A DNA stretch of 64,000 nt from Brachionus koreanus. Its lineage: Eukaryota; Rotifera; Eurotatoria; Ploima; Brachionidae. Below are positions 35,888 to 46,105 of the stretch, in pieces. Made by a program: the position numbers and the translations under genes. The first letter of the stretch is position 1. Each line of letters begins with the position of its first letter. The stretch covers positions 1,664,157 through 1,728,156 of the forward strand of contig PJRA01000508.1 of the NCBI GenBank assembly GCA_016987375.1, read 5' to 3'. A model generated the notes under the pieces. That model did no database searches, was not told the origin of the DNA, and worked only from the letters and a program-made list of their open reading frames with translations.

Positions 35888-37491
35888 ATTTTATGTATTT
35901 AAAATTTTTCAAAATTAATTAAGTATTTTAAATTCATTTTTAATAAAATAAGAATAAAATTAATATCTTTGGATCATTTTATTATACATTTTGATGCTTT
36001 TTTTGTCATTAACTCATCTCCTTTTGTTAATTTTTTTGTAAGATATTTATTTTTTTTAAACCGGGAATCACTTAACACTCAAAGACTGGAGGGGTCTTCT
36101 GAACACCTTTTGTAACTTCCTTTCTTTGTTTTTATTAAATTAATTTAATAATTTTTTTTTAATCATATCTTAGATCAAAAATATCATAGAATTATATTGA
36201 AAATCTTAGTGAAGAAAATTTTTTTTCATATGCTTTTATGGTAATCATATATTATCTCACTAAGCTAATAAATCTTAAAATATAAGTCAAAATTACTAAA
36301 AAGAACACTTAAATAATACCAATTTTTAGTATTGGTCTATCAAAATTGATTGAAAAAAATTTTTTATCCCACTTAAATAACAAAAAATAAGTAAAAAAAA
36401 AATAAGTTCAAAAAATTTTAGATATGATCTTTCAGAAAAGTAATAAAAATTATTTTGTTCAAAGCAATTTTTTTAATTATCAATTCATTTTTAACAAATT
36501 TCTAATAAATTTTGTAAATTTTTTTCATATATGTTAAATGATAAAATGATTATTTTTCCTATTTAGTCTCAATGGGAGAATATTCGGCGAACAAAAAATA
36601 TATATTGAAAATTGGAATGAGCTTTTAAATTAAAAAAATTTTAATATAGTCCAGATTCTTTGGTATATAATTATTATTAAAATTAAAATGAAAAAGTCAC
36701 TAGAATAATTAAAATAAAAAAATACCATAGTATGAAATTTCGAATTAATCTCTCTATTAAAATTTTCGAATTTTTTTGAAAATTTTTACAATTAAAATTT
36801 AAATTCTTTGAAAATTGGAAACTTTATAAAATTTCTGTAGATGAACGGTTTTTCAAAAGGACCATTAATTATGGTGAGAATTGGAACTATTTTCGAAATT
36901 ATAATAATAGATATCAATTTTTGAATTAATCTCAATCAATTCAGCCAGTCGTGAAAAGAGGATGCTTTTATTAAAAATTGACGTTTATTGAATTTAGTGG
37001 AATTTCCAACAGACAATACACTTTGAGCTGGTTCCAAAGGGTCTTGCTATAAATGCAGAACTTAATTCTGAACAATTAAAGAAGAAAATATTGATAAATC
37101 AGCAAAAGTTCAGAAAAAAAATGTGAAATTTTTTGATCCACTAATTTTTCGAAGGACATTCAATTTAAGGATTTTCCTTTAAGAAAAAGCTAGAACATAT
37201 TCTTGAAGACTTAAAGCCAAAATTAAAAATAGTTGCTTGGAACAAATAGACATTGTGAAATTTTAACACAATAATCACAGTACATTTTTGCACAATTAGA
37301 AAAAAAGTTATATCGTTTTCCCTTTTTTTAATGTAATTTATGTTCTAAAATTTCATATTTCCAATAAATTTGAATAAAACGAAAAATTTTAATACATTTT
37401 TTTATTTTTTTTACTAAAAACACTTCTTAATTTAATTTAATTTAAAAAAATTTAAAACTTAAAAATACTAAAACAGTCTACAAAACAAAAT
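35888..37491. other. AT-rich spacer between convergent CFAP107 and CRBN
   Basis: AATAAA-like signals follow the CFAP107 stop (about 35942-35958). On the minus strand an AATAAA-like signal about 90 nt after the cereblon stop (37395-37410) could serve CRBN. No gene is visible between. Confidence 0.4.
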
Positions 37492-39069
37492 TCATATCTG
37501 AGTGACCGACATATTATCATTAGTATTTAACAATTCTAGATTTTTTTCTTCTTCTTCCTCTTGGTAGGCATATCTAATGGCTTTTCTGGTCAATCCAAAA
37601 AATTTTTCTGGCTTTAAATCAGGCAGAGCATTTGTAAACTTCCATCCGATGTGATTATTGCACTGTTTGCATGTAATTATTTGCCAAGCATATCCTGGAA
37701 ACCATGAATGCTGTGTTGATGGCCTTGGACTTATGATGTGAAAATTCTTTAATTTATAAACAGTTAACGTTTCATGTACAACTCCACCAGGATTCAAATA
37801 AGCTCCCATGAAGCCGTGCTTGGACATCGAAAACACATTCGATTTGGTACAAAACTGCTCATTGCATAGTCTACAATTAATATTCGTAAATTTTTTCAAC
37901 AATTTAAACATGAACATCAATCTTTGATTAATACAATTCATTCGAAGAATATTTATTCTCATTTTATTATCAAATGGAAAGTTTGTTAGCAACCATGAAC
38001 AAAAAACCTTGAAATTATTAGTATCTGCTAAACCTGAATCACTTTTGAACTTAATACTCGAATCATCAAAATTAATTTTAAACGTTTCATTAAGCTCTTT
38101 TTTAATAAAATAAATCAAATAGTCACAATCAAAATTTTTATACACCCAAGCAGGCTGATTTAAATTTGTGTTATAATACTCAGCCTTGTGGACAATTTGT
38201 TTTATATTCAGGTCAGATTTGTGTAGAAATGAGTCGAAAATATGAGTTAGATTTTTTGGCGAATGCCAATTCAATGGATTTGTCGACAAGACATATTCTG
38301 GTAAAATTTTAACAGTTCCAATAGCGATTCCCGTTATGTCTTTTTGTATATTCACAATTTCAAAACGTTCTTTTCCTTTTACTTTTAGAATCAATCCTCC
38401 AGCACTTTCTATTAGTGAGCTAAAGTCTGCCAATTCATTGTTTTCGTTGTGGTATGATGCAGATATTATCTCAGCAACAATTCCCAATTTGGACTCTTCA
38501 GACAAAGCGTTAAAATTAATTGTGTTCTGAGCTCGACTGCTTTGTCTGATTAACTTTGGACTGTAAGAAAACCCTATAGTCGGATTTTTTTCATTAAGTC
38601 TTTTGCGTATGACTTGAATTTGAACTGGAGAGTAAAAATAGATAGGCATCACTTGACCGGGTATTAATTGAACAGTGTTTTCTGAATCGTTCTCAAAAAA
38701 TGTATCACTAGGCTGGTCTAAAATGGGAATTTGAATTATATCGTCACTATCATGAACCAATTTGGATGCGGTAACTTCTTCAAAATTTTGTCCCAAGTAC
38801 TCGTGATTTGATGAAAGCTCAGTGTTATAGGTGACAATAGCTGGCAGGTCTACACTCTCATAGTCTTGATTTGCTTCATCTTCTTCTAATTCTTGTTCAT
38901 CAGATTCGGTATCCTCATCTTCATCATCAATATCGGTTTCTTCTTCATCGTAATTAACTGGAGCAAAGTAAATGTTGTATTCATTTTCCTGGTCATCGTC
39001 AAAATCATCTTCTTCAGATAAATTAGCATCGTTGGCTTCAAACTGGTCATTATTTTCTGGTGACGACAT
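37492..39069 (-). CDS. CRBN: cereblon, substrate receptor of the CUL4-DDB1 ubiquitin ligase
   Basis: A single uninterrupted frame gives 525 residues from the ATG at 39069 (an upstream in-frame ATG at 39120 would add 17 basic residues). I prefer 39069 because a TTTAG acceptor lies 10 nt before it. Residues about 1-110 are very acidic and probably disordered. Next comes the Lon-N-like domain (LIPGQVMPIYFYSP; AIGTVKILPEYVL), the DDB1-binding helical bundle (LPFD-like NFPFDNKMRINIL) and the C-terminal CULT domain. Zinc cysteines C399, C402, C467, C470 are present. The tri-tryptophan cage is complete: W456 (HSWFPG), W462 (GYAW), W476 (GWKF). The residue matching human V388 is isoleucine (I464), E377 is Gln and H353 is Gly. 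Length exceeds human CRBN (442) mainly through the acidic N-terminus. Its upstream neighbour on the same strand ends 62 nt before this ATG. Confidence 0.95.
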   Translation of the reverse strand: MSSPENNDQFEANDANLSEEDDFDDDQENEYNIYFAPVNYDEEETDIDDEDEDTESDEQELEEDEANQDYESVDLPAIVTYNTELSSNHEYLGQNFEEVTASKLVHDSDDIIQIPILDQPSDTFFENDSENTVQLIPGQVMPIYFYSPVQIQVIRKRLNEKNPTIGFSYSPKLIRQSSRAQNTINFNALSEESKLGIVAEIISASYHNENNELADFSSLIESAGGLILKVKGKERFEIVNIQKDITGIAIGTVKILPEYVLSTNPLNWHSPKNLTHIFDSFLHKSDLNIKQIVHKAEYYNTNLNQPAWVYKNFDCDYLIYFIKKELNETFKINFDDSSIKFKSDSGLADTNNFKVFCSWLLTNFPFDNKMRINILRMNCINQRLMFMFKLLKKFTNINCRLCNEQFCTKSNVFSMSKHGFMGAYLNPGGVVHETLTVYKLKNFHIISPRPSTQHSWFPGYAWQIITCKQCNNHIGWKFTNALPDLKPEKFFGLTRKAIRYAYQEEEEEKNLELLNTNDNMSVTQI

Positions 39070-39131
39070 TTTTTTAAATCTAAATTTTATTTTTTTAAAA
39101 ATTTTATTTAAAAAAAGCATGAAAAACTAGA
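39070..39131 (-). promoter_or_regulatory. intercistronic spacer with acceptor-like site (putative trans-splice site)
   Basis: Read on the minus strand, the 62 nt between the UQCC6-like stop and the cereblon ATG contain the AT-rich stretch AATAAAATTTAG, whose AG (39080-39081) lies 10 nt before the ATG. No room exists for a conventional promoter. Spacing and acceptor are what a spliced-leader-resolved operon needs. Confidence 0.5.
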
Positions 39132-39362
39132 TTAAATTTTAGGATTTTCGAGTTCTCTCAACATTTTTCTTCTTTCGGATTCTCGAACTATATAATCATT
39201 AAAATCCTTGGAAAATTTTTTTTAGTTCAATGAGAAAAATTAAAAAAAATTGTCTGATTTAAATTTTCTTACAGCCATAGGTTGATAATAAAGATACACA
39301 AGGTGACTGCCGGCAAACATACAAGCAATGGCTGCTGCACTAAACTTGATAAATTCAATCAT
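39132..39362 (-). CDS. UQCC6: small mitochondrial membrane protein resembling UQCC6/Brawnin
   Basis: Two exons (39273-39362 and 39132-39206, minus strand), joined at a GT-AG intron of 66 nt in phase 0, give a 54-residue protein. Its pattern FIKFSAAAIACMFAGSHLVY followed by LYYQP matches the conserved core of UQCC6 (C12orf73, Brawnin, DUF4516; vertebrate core ...FAASLLAMCAGAEVVHRYYRP), a single-pass inner-membrane protein needed for respiratory complex III assembly. The rest is a charged tail (RESERRKMLREL). The protein is too short for certainty, and other single-pass mitochondrial microproteins remain possible, but the AxxxMxAGxxxVxxYYxP pattern is specific. It lies directly upstream of cereblon and divergent from mitochondrial ribosomal MRPL3. 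Confidence 0.7.
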
Positions 39363-39730
39363 TTTTATAAAGCAATTTTTTTTTGAATATTTTGAATATT
39401 ATTTTGTATAATGAAATATCAAGCTTTTTAAGTTTTAATTTTGTTAACATTTTTTCAGCATATTGAATAAAAATTTAATAAAATTTAAATAAAAATTTAC
39501 TAATAAAACTAAAAATTAGAAACTAGCTTTTTGTTTATTTAAATATAGCTAATATCTTTTTTAAATTTTTAAAATAAAATATGATTTTTTTTAGAAAAAA
39601 AAAAGTTAATTTAGTTCTTTAAAATTTTGTTCAGATTCTAAAAGACAAGCATTGTCATATGCAAAAAATAAATACTAGTGATTTAATATTTAAAAAAAAT
39701 AATATTTGAATTCTTGAATCTAAATAAAAA
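39363..39730. promoter_or_regulatory. 368-bp divergent promoter region of UQCC6-like gene and MRPL3
   Basis: The two start codons face away from each other with only AT-rich DNA between them; both products are mitochondrial. No TATA or known element can be assigned with confidence. Confidence 0.5.
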
Positions 39731-41651
39731 ATGCTTAAATTAAATATTCAATCAGCTAGGACTGTATTATCAAATTTGACACTGGGAAATATAGGCAAAT
39801 CTGGTTTGCCAAGCAACAGAATATTAGCATCAATATTGAATTCGAGCTCCAAATTAGACTTTCAAAAGTAATGTTTACAAATTAGACTTTCAAAAGTAAA
39901 TTTTTCAAACAATTTTTTAGTAGCAAATGTGACACCAATTACCAGCAAGTTGCGTATTATCGGAGAAACAATTTTACTCGTCCATTCAATTGGGTCAGAA
40001 GACGGGGAGGAGGATACGACGAAAATATAAATTCTGAAAACAAAGAATTTCTAAATCAAGTGTTGTTAGATAAATACTCAGAAAGTCCTTTAAAAGAGGC
40101 ACCGTGGAAAAAAGGGGAATACAATGAAAATTCTGTCAATAAACGTCTGGGTTTACTCGGAATCAAATTGGGTTCGATACCTCAATGGACCAAAGATGGA
40201 AAAAAAATACACACAACTCTAATCCAAGTTCTCGACAACCATGTCATTGATTACATACCTCCTGAGGTTTTAATGGAACGAGACAATATCTATAATAACA
40301 ACTTAAAAAGGACAAAAAACGGAAATTTAGGAATGGCTATTGTTGGAGCCATCAGCTCGGATCCAAGAAATGTACAAATAAAATTATTTAAATTACTTTT
40401 TTAAAATTAATTAATATTTTTTAAGTATACAGCTCAATATTTGGACATTTTTAAAAATGCTGGAGTACCTCCAAAGCGAAAATTGACTAAGTTTATGGTC
40501 TCCCAAAATGCTNNNNNNNNNNNNNNNNNNNNNNNNNNNNNNNNNNNNNNNNNNNNNNNNNNCTAAAAACCAACAAGATTAAGTTTTGTTAGAAAGATAA
40601 TTTTAGAAATTTAAAATTTTAATGTTTTCTAATTTATTTCAAAATCAAAAGTAATTTCAGTCTGGTAAATAAAATTAAATTTATTTTCTATATATTTTAT
40701 TTGTTTTTTTGTTAGCTTTTTAGTTTATTTTTTTAACAAATTTTTTATTTAATGAGATAGAAAGGAAAAAAACTTTAAACTAGTAAATTATTTAATTTTA
40801 TTGCGTCATTTTAGAAAATAAATTTTTAAATAGATTTAAACTTTTACTAATATTGGTTTAAATTTTATAAATTCAAAAATGTGTCACATATGAAACTGTA
40901 TCAAATTATTTCGCTTTAATTGTAATTTAAAAATTCATTCTTTTAACTTAATTATTGATTATTAATATTAATTTTATTTTTTAATTTTAAGCCTGGAACT
41001 CCGCTTTACGCAGCACATTTTAGAGTTGGAGACTACGTTGATGTTGCATCTCACACGTAAGAGTAAAATTAGAGTTTAGAAATTCAAAATAATTAAGAAA
41101 AAATTAAAGAATCGGCTACGGATTTCAAGGCGTAATGAAGCGATGGGGTTTTAAAGGAGGTCCTAGATCACATGGCTCTACAAAATTTCATCGTAAAAGA
41201 GGAACAATCAGTAGTGGAAGAGTAAATTTTCAAATTTGCTTTTAAAATTTTTTAGTCTATTTTTTTTTAAAATTAGGATCGTAGACCAATAAAGGGTATG
41301 AAAATGCCAGGCAAAATGGGGACTAAGTGGCGACAATTAATGGGTCTAAAAATTTGGCGCATAAACAATAAATACAATATTTTGTACATCCATGGACCAG
41401 TCATTCCAGGACCAACCCATTCTTATGTGAGAATTGCTGATTCTTGTCTACCAAAGAACAGGGCACGATTCACCGCTCAAAGCCATCCACCCTTTCCGAC
41501 CTTTTATCCAGATCAAAATCAGGTTACTGCAGAAGAAGTTTATGATGAAGGATTGCACAAATTCTCCGAGCCGACCATCACTTTCGATACCTTTGAAGCT
41601 AAGAAGATCACAAAACGTGATGGTGCCAAGATTGCCAGGATTAAAAGTTGA
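39731..41651 (+). CDS. MRPL3: mitochondrial large-subunit ribosomal protein L3 (uL3m), interrupted by an assembly gap
   Basis: Visible exons are 39731-39867, 39921-40371, 40426-40512 (runs into N's), 40992-41056, 41110-41221 and 41277-41651, giving at least 408 residues (human about 348). The N-terminus is basic and lacks acids ([19 protein letters not shown]), consistent with a mitochondrial presequence. The L3 core is clear: [60 protein letters not shown] and [11 protein letters not shown]; it builds the region near the peptidyl-transferase centre of the mitoribosome. The sequence before the gap ([10 protein letters not shown]) and after it ([10 protein letters not shown]) are nearly adjacent in the family, so little coding sequence is lost; the gap mainly hides a donor site and intron. 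The exon 1 donor lies in a 28-bp tandem duplication. Confidence 0.95.
39851..39899. repeat. tandem duplication (28-bp period) across the MRPL3 exon 1 donor
   Basis: AAATTAGACTTTCAAAAGTAA occurs at 39851-39871 and again at 39879-39899. Each copy carries the same AA|GTAA donor; only the first keeps the reading frame, because the frame meets TAA directly after it. Confidence 0.85.
40513..40562. other. assembly gap (50 N)
   Basis: Exactly 50 ambiguous bases inside the third MRPL3 exon/intron boundary. The round number suggests a placeholder rather than a measured length. Confidence 0.98.
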
Positions 41652-44029
41652 AATTTGTTTCCAATAGTCATATAAAAAAATAAAAAAAAATACATTCTAA
41701 ATAAAAAATTTAAAATAATTTGATTTTATATTTGGCTAAACATCGACCAAATAAACGATTAAATATTAACAAATTGCAATAATTAAAAAATATTATTTAA
41801 TTTCCAACACCAAATTTATCTTGGGAAAAAGCAATGACGAAAATATTAATATGTAAATTTTTTTTATTTGACTTAAGTGAAACTGCCAACCTGTTAATAA
41901 TTTTCAATTCCTTTTTTGCTGATGTAATATCCATGTGTAAACAAAATTACTAGCTAATGAATAGTTTTTGCTATTTTAGAATAAAATCATCAATAGAATA
42001 AACAATTCTAAATTTTTAATTATCAAATTTTTTTAGAAAAAAAAGCAGCAGAGTAAGCTAAAAAAACTTTTTTTGTATTTGGAAAAATTAAGTTAAAATA
42101 AAAAGCAAAATTTTATTCTACTAGTCATCATTGTGAATATTTGCATAAAAGTTAATAATAATAAAAAAAGGTTTCAAACCATTGAAGAGCTTTTTTTATG
42201 AATATTTTTATTTTTTTTAGCTCGTATTGTGCAATTGCAAGTTGAATGATTTCCAAAAAAAAGACAATAGTCAAATTTTAGTACAGTATTGCATTTCTGA
42301 GTAGGTGTAAAGATTAGCCAGGTTTTTCTTGCCATTTAAAATAGTTTTCTGTATTGGTAACATTTTTTTTATTTACCTTGGAAAAACTAGATGTTTTAGT
42401 ACAAAGAAAAGGCTTCGAAATATTTGTCAAATGAGTTGGAAATTCAAAAAGAAAATTCTATTGCTTTTTAAACATAAAAATAAATTTTAAAATAGGTGTT
42501 TCCATAAATATAACTAAACTATTTGATTTACACTCACTTGAATTCTGTTGATTAGATCATTTAGTTTGGATTCGACGCAAACACTATAAATAAGCGTATT
42601 TAAATATGGTCAAATTTCAAAATTTTAAATATTTATTAATAAAAAAAAATTGTTGCAATAAACTAGTCTGAGATCATGTGACAAATAGCTTTGCAAATAA
42701 TTGACTTAGATTAGACAATTAAAATTTATAATTATTATTTTTTCTGTATTTTTTTTTCATCTTTGCGTGTCGATGATTTCAAATAAATTTTGGCACAAAA
42801 TTAATTAAATCTTAACTCGTACTGAGAAAAAAATTCAGCTATATTTTATTTTTTTGTATATTACGTTCATGTCCTCATTGACTTAGCACAATCCACGAGA
42901 TCTGGAAATGAGGAATAAATACTCGTTTGGCTTTCAATCTAAAAATTCTAATTAAGCTTTATTAAAAATTCGCTCTTAATGCGTTCTAAATAAAATTCAA
43001 AAAATTTATTCATGCATTTATTTACCCAACAATATTAAATAAGTTAATTAATTATTTTAATAAATATTTTAGTAGCTTCTTTTTTACTCATGCAGCTTTT
43101 TTAGAGAGTAGAAAACTGGAAAGTTTTTTTTTCTAAGTATCGATTTCTCCTTGAAAATTACACTTATCAAAGATTAGGTTGCTTTTGACAAAAAACAAAA
43201 AAAGAAAATTTCAAAAAAAATAGTTTGATTTTGTCATTAAAAAAAAGTTATCTTGAATTTGTTTACTTGGTAACAAAAATCAAAACTAAAATAACCTGAG
43301 TCAATGCTATTAATATGTTTCATAGAAAATCTTATCTAATTTTAGCAAGTATTTAAGTGAACAGAAGGTCTTTGTTTTTAATTTTTTGAAAAATTAATCT
43401 TTATCAGCATACCAGAGTGACATGCAAAGCAAATACTAACAAAAACAATTAAATTAATTTTATAATCTTTTATTTGCTATTAAAATAGTTGCTAGCTATA
43501 TTTACCAATGTTTGTTGACTTAAGAAATATTCAGTTTCGAAGCATTTTAGAAGCATAGCTTTGATATTACACTTATCAATAGAAAATTTTTGATAAAAAA
43601 TATTTTAAAGGAATTAGACAAGTTTTTAAATAATTTTTTTTTTAATGAATAAAAAAAAGAAGCTGAGTAAATTAAAAAACGACAGAATTCAATATTAAAA
43701 TCAATAAAGAATAGCTATTTATAATTATGTAATCGAGTAGGTAAAAAAAAAAAGAAAGTCTCCTAAAAGAGGTGAAAAATTATGGTTTCTTCAACTAATA
43801 AAGGTAATAAAATAAAAAATTTTCCAAAAATTTTAAACGCTTATAAGCATTTTATATACCAAGTCTCAAAGGTGCATTTAGATTTCAAATAAAACTATCA
43901 ACACATTTAGACTTCATTTAATTAGCACAATATTTGCAACAGGCTTAATTTTTAATTTTCAATCAGACTTAAATTGTTTTAAATAATTTTCAATGTTTAG
44001 ATTAATTTAAAAACAAAATGTAATTGAGA
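41652..44029. other. AT-rich spacer
   Basis: MRPL3 3' UTR with AATAAA-like signals at about 41676-41707, then featureless AT-rich DNA. I see no gene, RNA or repeat family. Confidence 0.4.
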
Positions 44030-45091
44030 ATGACTAAGAATTTAATCAGAAATGAAAGCGTTCATCCTGGCACTGACATACGACTTGGCCAGTACAGAAA
44101 TTTTGAGCGGCCAAGTCATAAAAGTTTCGATAATGAGATAAAAGAAATTTACAAACTAAACCTATCGAATATTTTTTCCAATCAATACAAAGAAAAGCTA
44201 AATAACAGAGCCATAAATACGCTTAGTGTTCAACATGAAGATGGTGACGATTCGAGCAATTATCTCGAATCAAATTATAATGATAACAAAGTATCTTCGC
44301 TGAACGATCTTGGCTCATCTCAGCTCTTTGAAAATCAGAAAAACTATGAAAAGCTCAAGTCCAATTTGTACTCGTCGTACATAAACTATGGCACTGTTAA
44401 TCCATTCAAGTCGCACTATGATTTCTTGCACAAAAAAAATCCAGAATTTTACAAAAAATTGGGAAAAAAACTGCCCAATTCGGACTCGGCCTACAGTCTT
44501 TTGAGTGCATCGGCCGAGGCAAAAAAATTTCTCTATCGATCTGAAGTGAGGAAAAAAAATATTCTAATTGAAGAGAGTAAAACACAAAAATTGCCCACTA
44601 AGAATGAAATTCAAAATATCAAGGGCTTAGAACGCGCAAATTGTGTGTCTCAGAGCAGCTCTTATCAAAGTCTAAGTAAGCTCTTGGCTCAGAACAACAA
44701 TAGTAGAGAATCAAAAAAGTCTCAAATTGTACCAAATCAATTTTTAATTTACAGAAATGAAACATTTATTAACAAAGAAAACTCAGTTAAAACAACGGCC
44801 TCTTCGAATAATTTATCCCAGGATATGAATATACGTAAAAGAGAATGTCAACGAGAAACACAAGGTTCCCATTTTCTTCTAGTTAATAACAAAAATACCA
44901 AAGAAAACGCACTTGTTAAACAATCTAAAAACGACACTTTGACCGAGCATAGATCTAATAATGGACCGGAAAAATTTTTGGACCCGTCCAAGTTAGCCTA
45001 TATAATGAATTGGGTCAGTACTGTTAATAGGATACAATCAATTGAAGGCAAGCATACTGACACAATCAATAAAATAATCTTCTATGATTAA
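44030..45091 (+). CDS. single-exon hydrophilic, probably disordered protein, unknown function
   Basis: A 353-residue frame from the ATG at 44030 (MTKNLIRNE...). I do not recognise the family. The frame's base use is clearly richer in G+C than its surroundings, and its codon usage (GCC, TCG, CTC, GGC) resembles the real exons of this window, arguing that it is coding. The protein is rich in Ser, Asn, Lys and Glu, has no signal peptide, membrane segment or obvious coiled coil, and has a more ordered-looking centre (SHYDFLHKKNPEFYKKLGKK, about residues 126-145) and C-terminus (FLDPSKLAYIMNWVSTVNRI). It stands alone, about 2.4 kb after MRPL3. The DxRLGQYRNF start motif and Tyr/Pro-containing blocks could suit a scaffold or cytoskeletal partner, but this is speculation. 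Confidence 0.65.
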   Translation: MTKNLIRNESVHPGTDIRLGQYRNFERPSHKSFDNEIKEIYKLNLSNIFSNQYKEKLNNRAINTLSVQHEDGDDSSNYLESNYNDNKVSSLNDLGSSQLFENQKNYEKLKSNLYSSYINYGTVNPFKSHYDFLHKKNPEFYKKLGKKLPNSDSAYSLLSASAEAKKFLYRSEVRKKNILIEESKTQKLPTKNEIQNIKGLERANCVSQSSSYQSLSKLLAQNNNSRESKKSQIVPNQFLIYRNETFINKENSVKTTASSNNLSQDMNIRKRECQRETQGSHFLLVNNKNTKENALVKQSKNDTLTEHRSNNGPEKFLDPSKLAYIMNWVSTVNRIQSIEGKHTDTINKIIFYD

Positions 45092-45604
45092 GCTATGCCA
45101 AGCTGAATAATGTAAATTTGTTTTTTCTTTTTTTTTTCTTTTCAAATATTTGAATTTCCAAAGTATTTAAATAGGCCGATAAATAATAAAATTATTTTAT
45201 TTTTTTACCTTTTTGAAAATTAATGAAACCTGTTGATCTTCCAAAAAAAAAGGTTTCTTTTAATGCAAAATTATTTAGAGAAATTAGTAAAATATATCGA
45301 GGCAATTTAAATTAAAAAAAATTAAATTTAACCTAATAAATGAAAAAATGAATTAAAAAAAAAAACAAATTCAAAATATATCTGAATAAAGTTATTTCTA
45401 ATATTTGTGTAGTTTTTATGATAAAATTTATATTTATTAAATTAAAAATTATTAGATGAAATATTTTAAAATCTTTTAAATTTATCACAAAAATTAAAAG
45501 TTAAAAAAACGAAAAAAACCTTGATTAATTAAAAAAATACTTAAAGCTATGAAAGAGAAATTTATTTTGATTCCTTTTAGAAAGTATAATTAGAAAGTAC
45601 TATC
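45092..45604. other. AT-rich spacer
   Basis: 3' UTR of the orphan gene, then very AT-rich DNA up to a LINE relic. Nothing recognised. Confidence 0.4.
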
Positions 45605-46105
45605 ATATATTTATAGGATCAATCTTGGACTATTCCTTTCCTTGTTTAAATTCATTCACAGAAACTAACATCAAAAAAATACAAGTTATTCAAAATTCAG
45701 CAGTTCGATCTATTTTGAAGCTGAAATATGATACCCCTTCCAATATTATGCACCAAGAGGCCTTCAATAAACTTAAACTATTAACAGTTTCAAATCAACT
45801 CTTTGAGTTGAGTGAGAGATATGTCAGAACAGGATTGAGTCATTCTGTTCCACTGGTTGTCAGACTGGTAGAAAAATATAGAGAAGGTTTCGAATCAAGA
45901 TTCCTCGAATATCCTACTCCATTGTGAAATTGCTACCTAATAATTTCTTCTTTTTTTCCTGAACTTCCAAATATTTAAACATGTCTAACCTCTAAATATT
46001 TCAACATATCGTTTTTAATTTTTTTTTTCTTTTTTTAAATAGTTTTTTTTTATTCTGAAGGAGCACTAGCTCGGTACAGATAAACAAATAAATAAATAAA
46101 ATAAT
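45605..46105 (+). mobile_element. LINE ORF2 C-terminus with 3' end and AAATA tail
   Basis: An open 100-residue end (to 45927) reads SILDYSFPCLNSF...KKIQVIQNSAVRSILKLKY and ends near FESRFLEYP: the post-RT segment of a LINE (normally ...LEYA..VW....K.LE.IQN.A.R). Unlike most relics here it has no stop over about 300 bp. A 3' UTR-like stretch then ends in GCACTAGCTCGGTACAG followed by ATAAACAAATAAATAAATAA, a typical LINE 3' terminus. 5'-truncated and therefore inactive, but relatively young. Confidence 0.8.

Noticed and set aside
39070..39120. Upstream ATG of cereblon (17 extra basic residues)
   Set aside because: It lies before a TTTAG acceptor and reads AT-driven Lys/Phe/Ile residues; the ATG at 39069 is better placed. 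Not fully excluded.
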